Assembly: GCA_003105225.1 (NCBI GenBank)
Contig: PQAK01000073.1
Location: 5,516 to 13,248, forward strand
Length of the DNA stretch: 7,733 bases
Origin: Deltaproteobacteria bacterium
Lineage (GTDB): Bacteria; Desulfobacterota; Deferrimicrobia; Deferrimicrobiales; Deferrimicrobiaceae
Direction: 5' to 3'
The notes beneath the pieces are model-generated. The model ran no database searches. It saw only the letters and a program-made list of their open reading frames with translations, and was not told where the DNA came from. Of this stretch, positions 6,395 through 7,733 are shown piece after piece. Positions within the stretch are counted from its first letter, which is position 1. Every line of letters starts with the position of its first letter. The position numbers were made by a program, and so were the translations under genes.

Positions 6395-6477
6395 CCGGCA
6401 CCTTCGTCATAGGGCATTAAGACCGCCAGGGCGGATGCATCGTCAGTGCCGGGGCATCCGGGATGAAGGAAGGGAGC

Positions 6478-7611
6478 ATGGAGCGGAAGGACCCGCGGAT
6501 CACGGCGGAACGGGACGGCGAACTGCTTCGGATCGGGTTGACCGGCGAGTGGAAAACCGGACCTCCCCCTTCCCCGGCGGCCGTCCTGGGGAGCTCCCTC
6601 GCCTCCGGCGCAGGCGTCGCCCGTATCGTCTTCGACACCTCGGGCCTTGCCGGCTGGGACAGCGGCCTTCTGACCTTTCTGCTGCAGCTGTGCGAACGAT
6701 GCTCCGCCGCAGGGATCGCCGTGGAGAGGGACGGCCTCCCGCCGGGAGTCCGCCGGCTCCTGAACCTGGCCACGGCGGTGCCCGAACGGAAGGGGGCCCG
6801 CCGGGAATCGCGGCGGGAGTCGTTCCTTGCCCGGGTAGGCGCGGCCGCGGAGCGCTCCGGGAGGTCGAGCCGCGACGCATTCACCTTCATCGGAGAGGTG
6901 ACCGTGGCCGTCCTCCGGATGTTCCGCGGGAAAGCGCGGTTCCGCAGGTCCGACCTGCTGGAGACCATCCAGGAGTGCGGGGCGCAGGCCCTTCCCATCG
7001 TCTCGCTCATCAGCCTGCTGGTCGGGCTGATCCTCGCCTTCGTGGGGGCCATCCAGCTCAAGATGTTCGGCGCCCAGATCTACGTGGCGGACCTGGTGGG
7101 GATCGCCATGGTGCGGGAGATGGCGGCGATCATGACCGGGATCATCGTCACGGGCCGCACGGGAGCGTCGTTCGCCGCGAAGCTCGGGACGATGCAGGTG
7201 AACGAGGAGATCGACGCGATGCGGACGATGGGGTTCTCCCCGATCGAGTTCCTCGTGCTTCCCCGGATGGTCGCCCTCTTCCTCATGATGCCGCTGTTGT
7301 GCCTGTACGCGGACCTGATGGGAGTTCTCGGGGGAATGATCGTGGGCGTCACGATGCTCGATCTCGGGGTCGTGCAGTATTACCTCCAGACCCAGGCGGC
7401 GGTGAAGCTGGACAACCTCTGGATCGGGCTGTTCAGCAGCGCCGTGTTCGGGGTGCTGGTGGCCCTTGCGGGTTGCCTCCGGGGGATACAGTGCGGCCGC
7501 AGCGCCTCGGCGGTCGGGGAGGCGACGACGTCGGCGGTGGTGACCGGGATCGTCAGCATCATCGTGGCCACGGCGGTGATCACGGTCGTCTGCAACGTGC
7601 TGGGGATCTGA
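6478..7611 (+). CDS. mlaE: MlaE-family ABC transporter permease with N-terminal STAS domain
   Basis: A 377-residue inner-membrane permease of the Mla/Ttg2 lipid transport family, which moves phospholipid between inner and outer membranes in complex with an MlaF ATPase and an MCE-domain MlaD protein. Residues about 8-100 form a STAS-like domain (VFDTSGLAGWDSGLLTFLLQL), corresponding to the separate MlaB subunit of E. coli. The permease domain follows from about 135. It has the family signature at about 226-250 (GRTGASFAAKLGTMQVNEEIDAMRTMG read in two parts: GRTGASFAAKLGTM, then QVNEEIDAMRTMG) and hydrophobic segments near 174-193, 205-224, 255-280, 283-298, 318-335 and 353-375. Typical stand-alone MlaE proteins are about 260 residues, so the extra length is the fused STAS part. 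I chose ATG 6478 because AAGGA at 6466-6470 lies seven bases upstream; an in-frame ATG at 6463 would add five residues. The stop overlaps the ribosome binding site of the ATPase gene. The symbol reflects family membership and not proven orthology. Confidence 0.93.
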   Translation: MERKDPRITAERDGELLRIGLTGEWKTGPPPSPAAVLGSSLASGAGVARIVFDTSGLAGWDSGLLTFLLQLCERCSAAGIAVERDGLPPGVRRLLNLATAVPERKGARRESRRESFLARVGAAAERSGRSSRDAFTFIGEVTVAVLRMFRGKARFRRSDLLETIQECGAQALPIVSLISLLVGLILAFVGAIQLKMFGAQIYVADLVGIAMVREMAAIMTGIIVTGRTGASFAAKLGTMQVNEEIDAMRTMGFSPIEFLVLPRMVALFLMMPLLCLYADLMGVLGGMIVGVTMLDLGVVQYYLQTQAAVKLDNLWIGLFSSAVFGVLVALAGCLRGIQCGRSASAVGEATTSAVVTGIVSIIVATAVITVVCNVLGI

Positions 7612-7617
7612 AGGAGG
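7611..7617 (+). promoter_or_regulatory. Strong ribosome binding site overlapping the permease stop codon
   Basis: AAGGAGG at 7611-7617 matches the anti-Shine-Dalgarno consensus and begins on the last base of the permease TGA. It is eight bases before the ATPase ATG at 7626, indicating tight translational coupling of the two subunits. Confidence 0.75.
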
Positions 7618-7625
7618 CGGAGGGG

Positions 7626-7733
7626 ATGGGCCGGACCGCGGAGCCGTGCATCGTCGTCCGGGACCTGACGATGGCGTTCGGCAGCTTCGTCCTGCAGCGG
7701 GACCTGACCTTCACGGTCGAACGCGGCGATATC
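7626..7733 (+). CDS. mlaF: ABC transporter ATPase, N-terminal fragment (MlaF-like), cut by window end
   Basis: Thirty-six codons are present from ATG 7626 to the window edge, with no stop. The peptide (MGRTAEPCIVVRDLTMAFGS, then FVLQRDLTFTVERGDI) is the standard opening of an ABC nucleotide-binding domain: a first beta-strand 'IVVRDLTMAFG', with Phe at the usual aromatic A-loop position, and the 'L-x-F-x-V-x-x-GDI' strand that directly precedes Walker A. Walker A itself lies beyond the window, so catalytic competence cannot be judged. The 14-base gap and overlapping ribosome binding site tie it to the MlaE-like permease, which makes the MlaF assignment likely. An mlaD-type MCE gene would be expected next. 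Confidence 0.85.
   Translation, partial: MGRTAEPCIVVRDLTMAFGSFVLQRDLTFTVERGDI

Larger units (their letters stand above)
6224..6477 (+). other. Long structured leader ahead of the mla permease gene
   Basis: This stretch has no supported gene but much potential RNA structure. A long imperfect hairpin spans 6292-6343. A near-palindrome lies at 6376-6394 (core GGAAATATTTCC at 6379-6390). CCGCC at 6423-6427 can pair with GGCGG at 6430-6434. The 9-mer AACCGGATG occurs twice (6274-6282 and 6295-6303). Its reverse-complement core CATCCGG also occurs twice (6332-6338 and 6455-6461), the last copy ending four bases before the AAGGA ribosome binding site. Alternative pairings are therefore possible, which would suit translational or attenuation control. 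No known riboswitch class is recognised, and the CCGGA motif is common in this GC-rich DNA, so chance is a real alternative. Confidence 0.3.

Noticed and set aside
1..7733. tRNA, rRNA, CRISPR arrays, insertion sequences, toxin-antitoxin or phage genes
   Set aside because: No cloverleaf, regularly spaced repeat, transposase, integrase or terminal inverted repeat pair was seen; the gene-free gaps are short and the genes look like ordinary chromosomal ones.

Overview
The window reads as chromosome of a GC-rich Gram-negative bacterium. An Mla-type lipid transport operon implies an outer membrane. Large multi-PAS kinases, a PocR sensor domain and cysteine-bearing PAS domains are common in Desulfobacterota/Geobacter-like lineages. 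That placement is inference from gene style; nothing here fixes the taxon. No mobile element, tRNA, rRNA or CRISPR array was seen.

Layout: (1) 1-368 (+) is the 3' end of a protein of unknown function, followed by a probable stem-loop at 402-434. (2) 513-2192 (-) encodes a soluble PAS-PAS-PAS-GGDEF diguanylate cyclase with an intact active site and an intact inhibitory site. (3) 2193-2648 is an AT-rich divergent intergenic region with a TATAAT-type promoter candidate, small palindromes and a possible 24-codon ORF. (4) 2649-5483 (+) encodes a 944-residue hybrid histidine kinase, PocR-PAS-PAS-PAS-HisKA-HATPase-receiver. (5) 5598-6113 (+) encodes a small exported protein with a His/Met-rich, metal-binding-like N-terminus. 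(6) 6114-6477 is a gene-free stretch holding a good promoter candidate and a highly structured potential leader. (7) 6478-7611 (+) encodes an MlaE-family permease with a fused N-terminal STAS domain. The first 36 codons of its ABC ATPase partner (7626 onward, MlaF-like) are cut by the window edge.

Two functional blocks are visible. The first is a divergently transcribed signalling pair (c-di-GMP synthesis on one side, phosphorelay on the other). Both proteins lack obvious membrane segments, and each carries one PAS domain with a three-cysteine cluster, so a shared redox, metal or small-ligand signal is plausible but unproven. The second is the start of an outer-membrane lipid asymmetry/transport operon, translationally coupled at the permease-ATPase junction. 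The least ordinary sequence is the roughly 250-nt region ahead of the permease. It contains a long imperfect hairpin, a near-palindrome, and two copies each of a 7-mer and its reverse complement, one of them just upstream of the ribosome binding site. No convincing novel multi-gene system was found.
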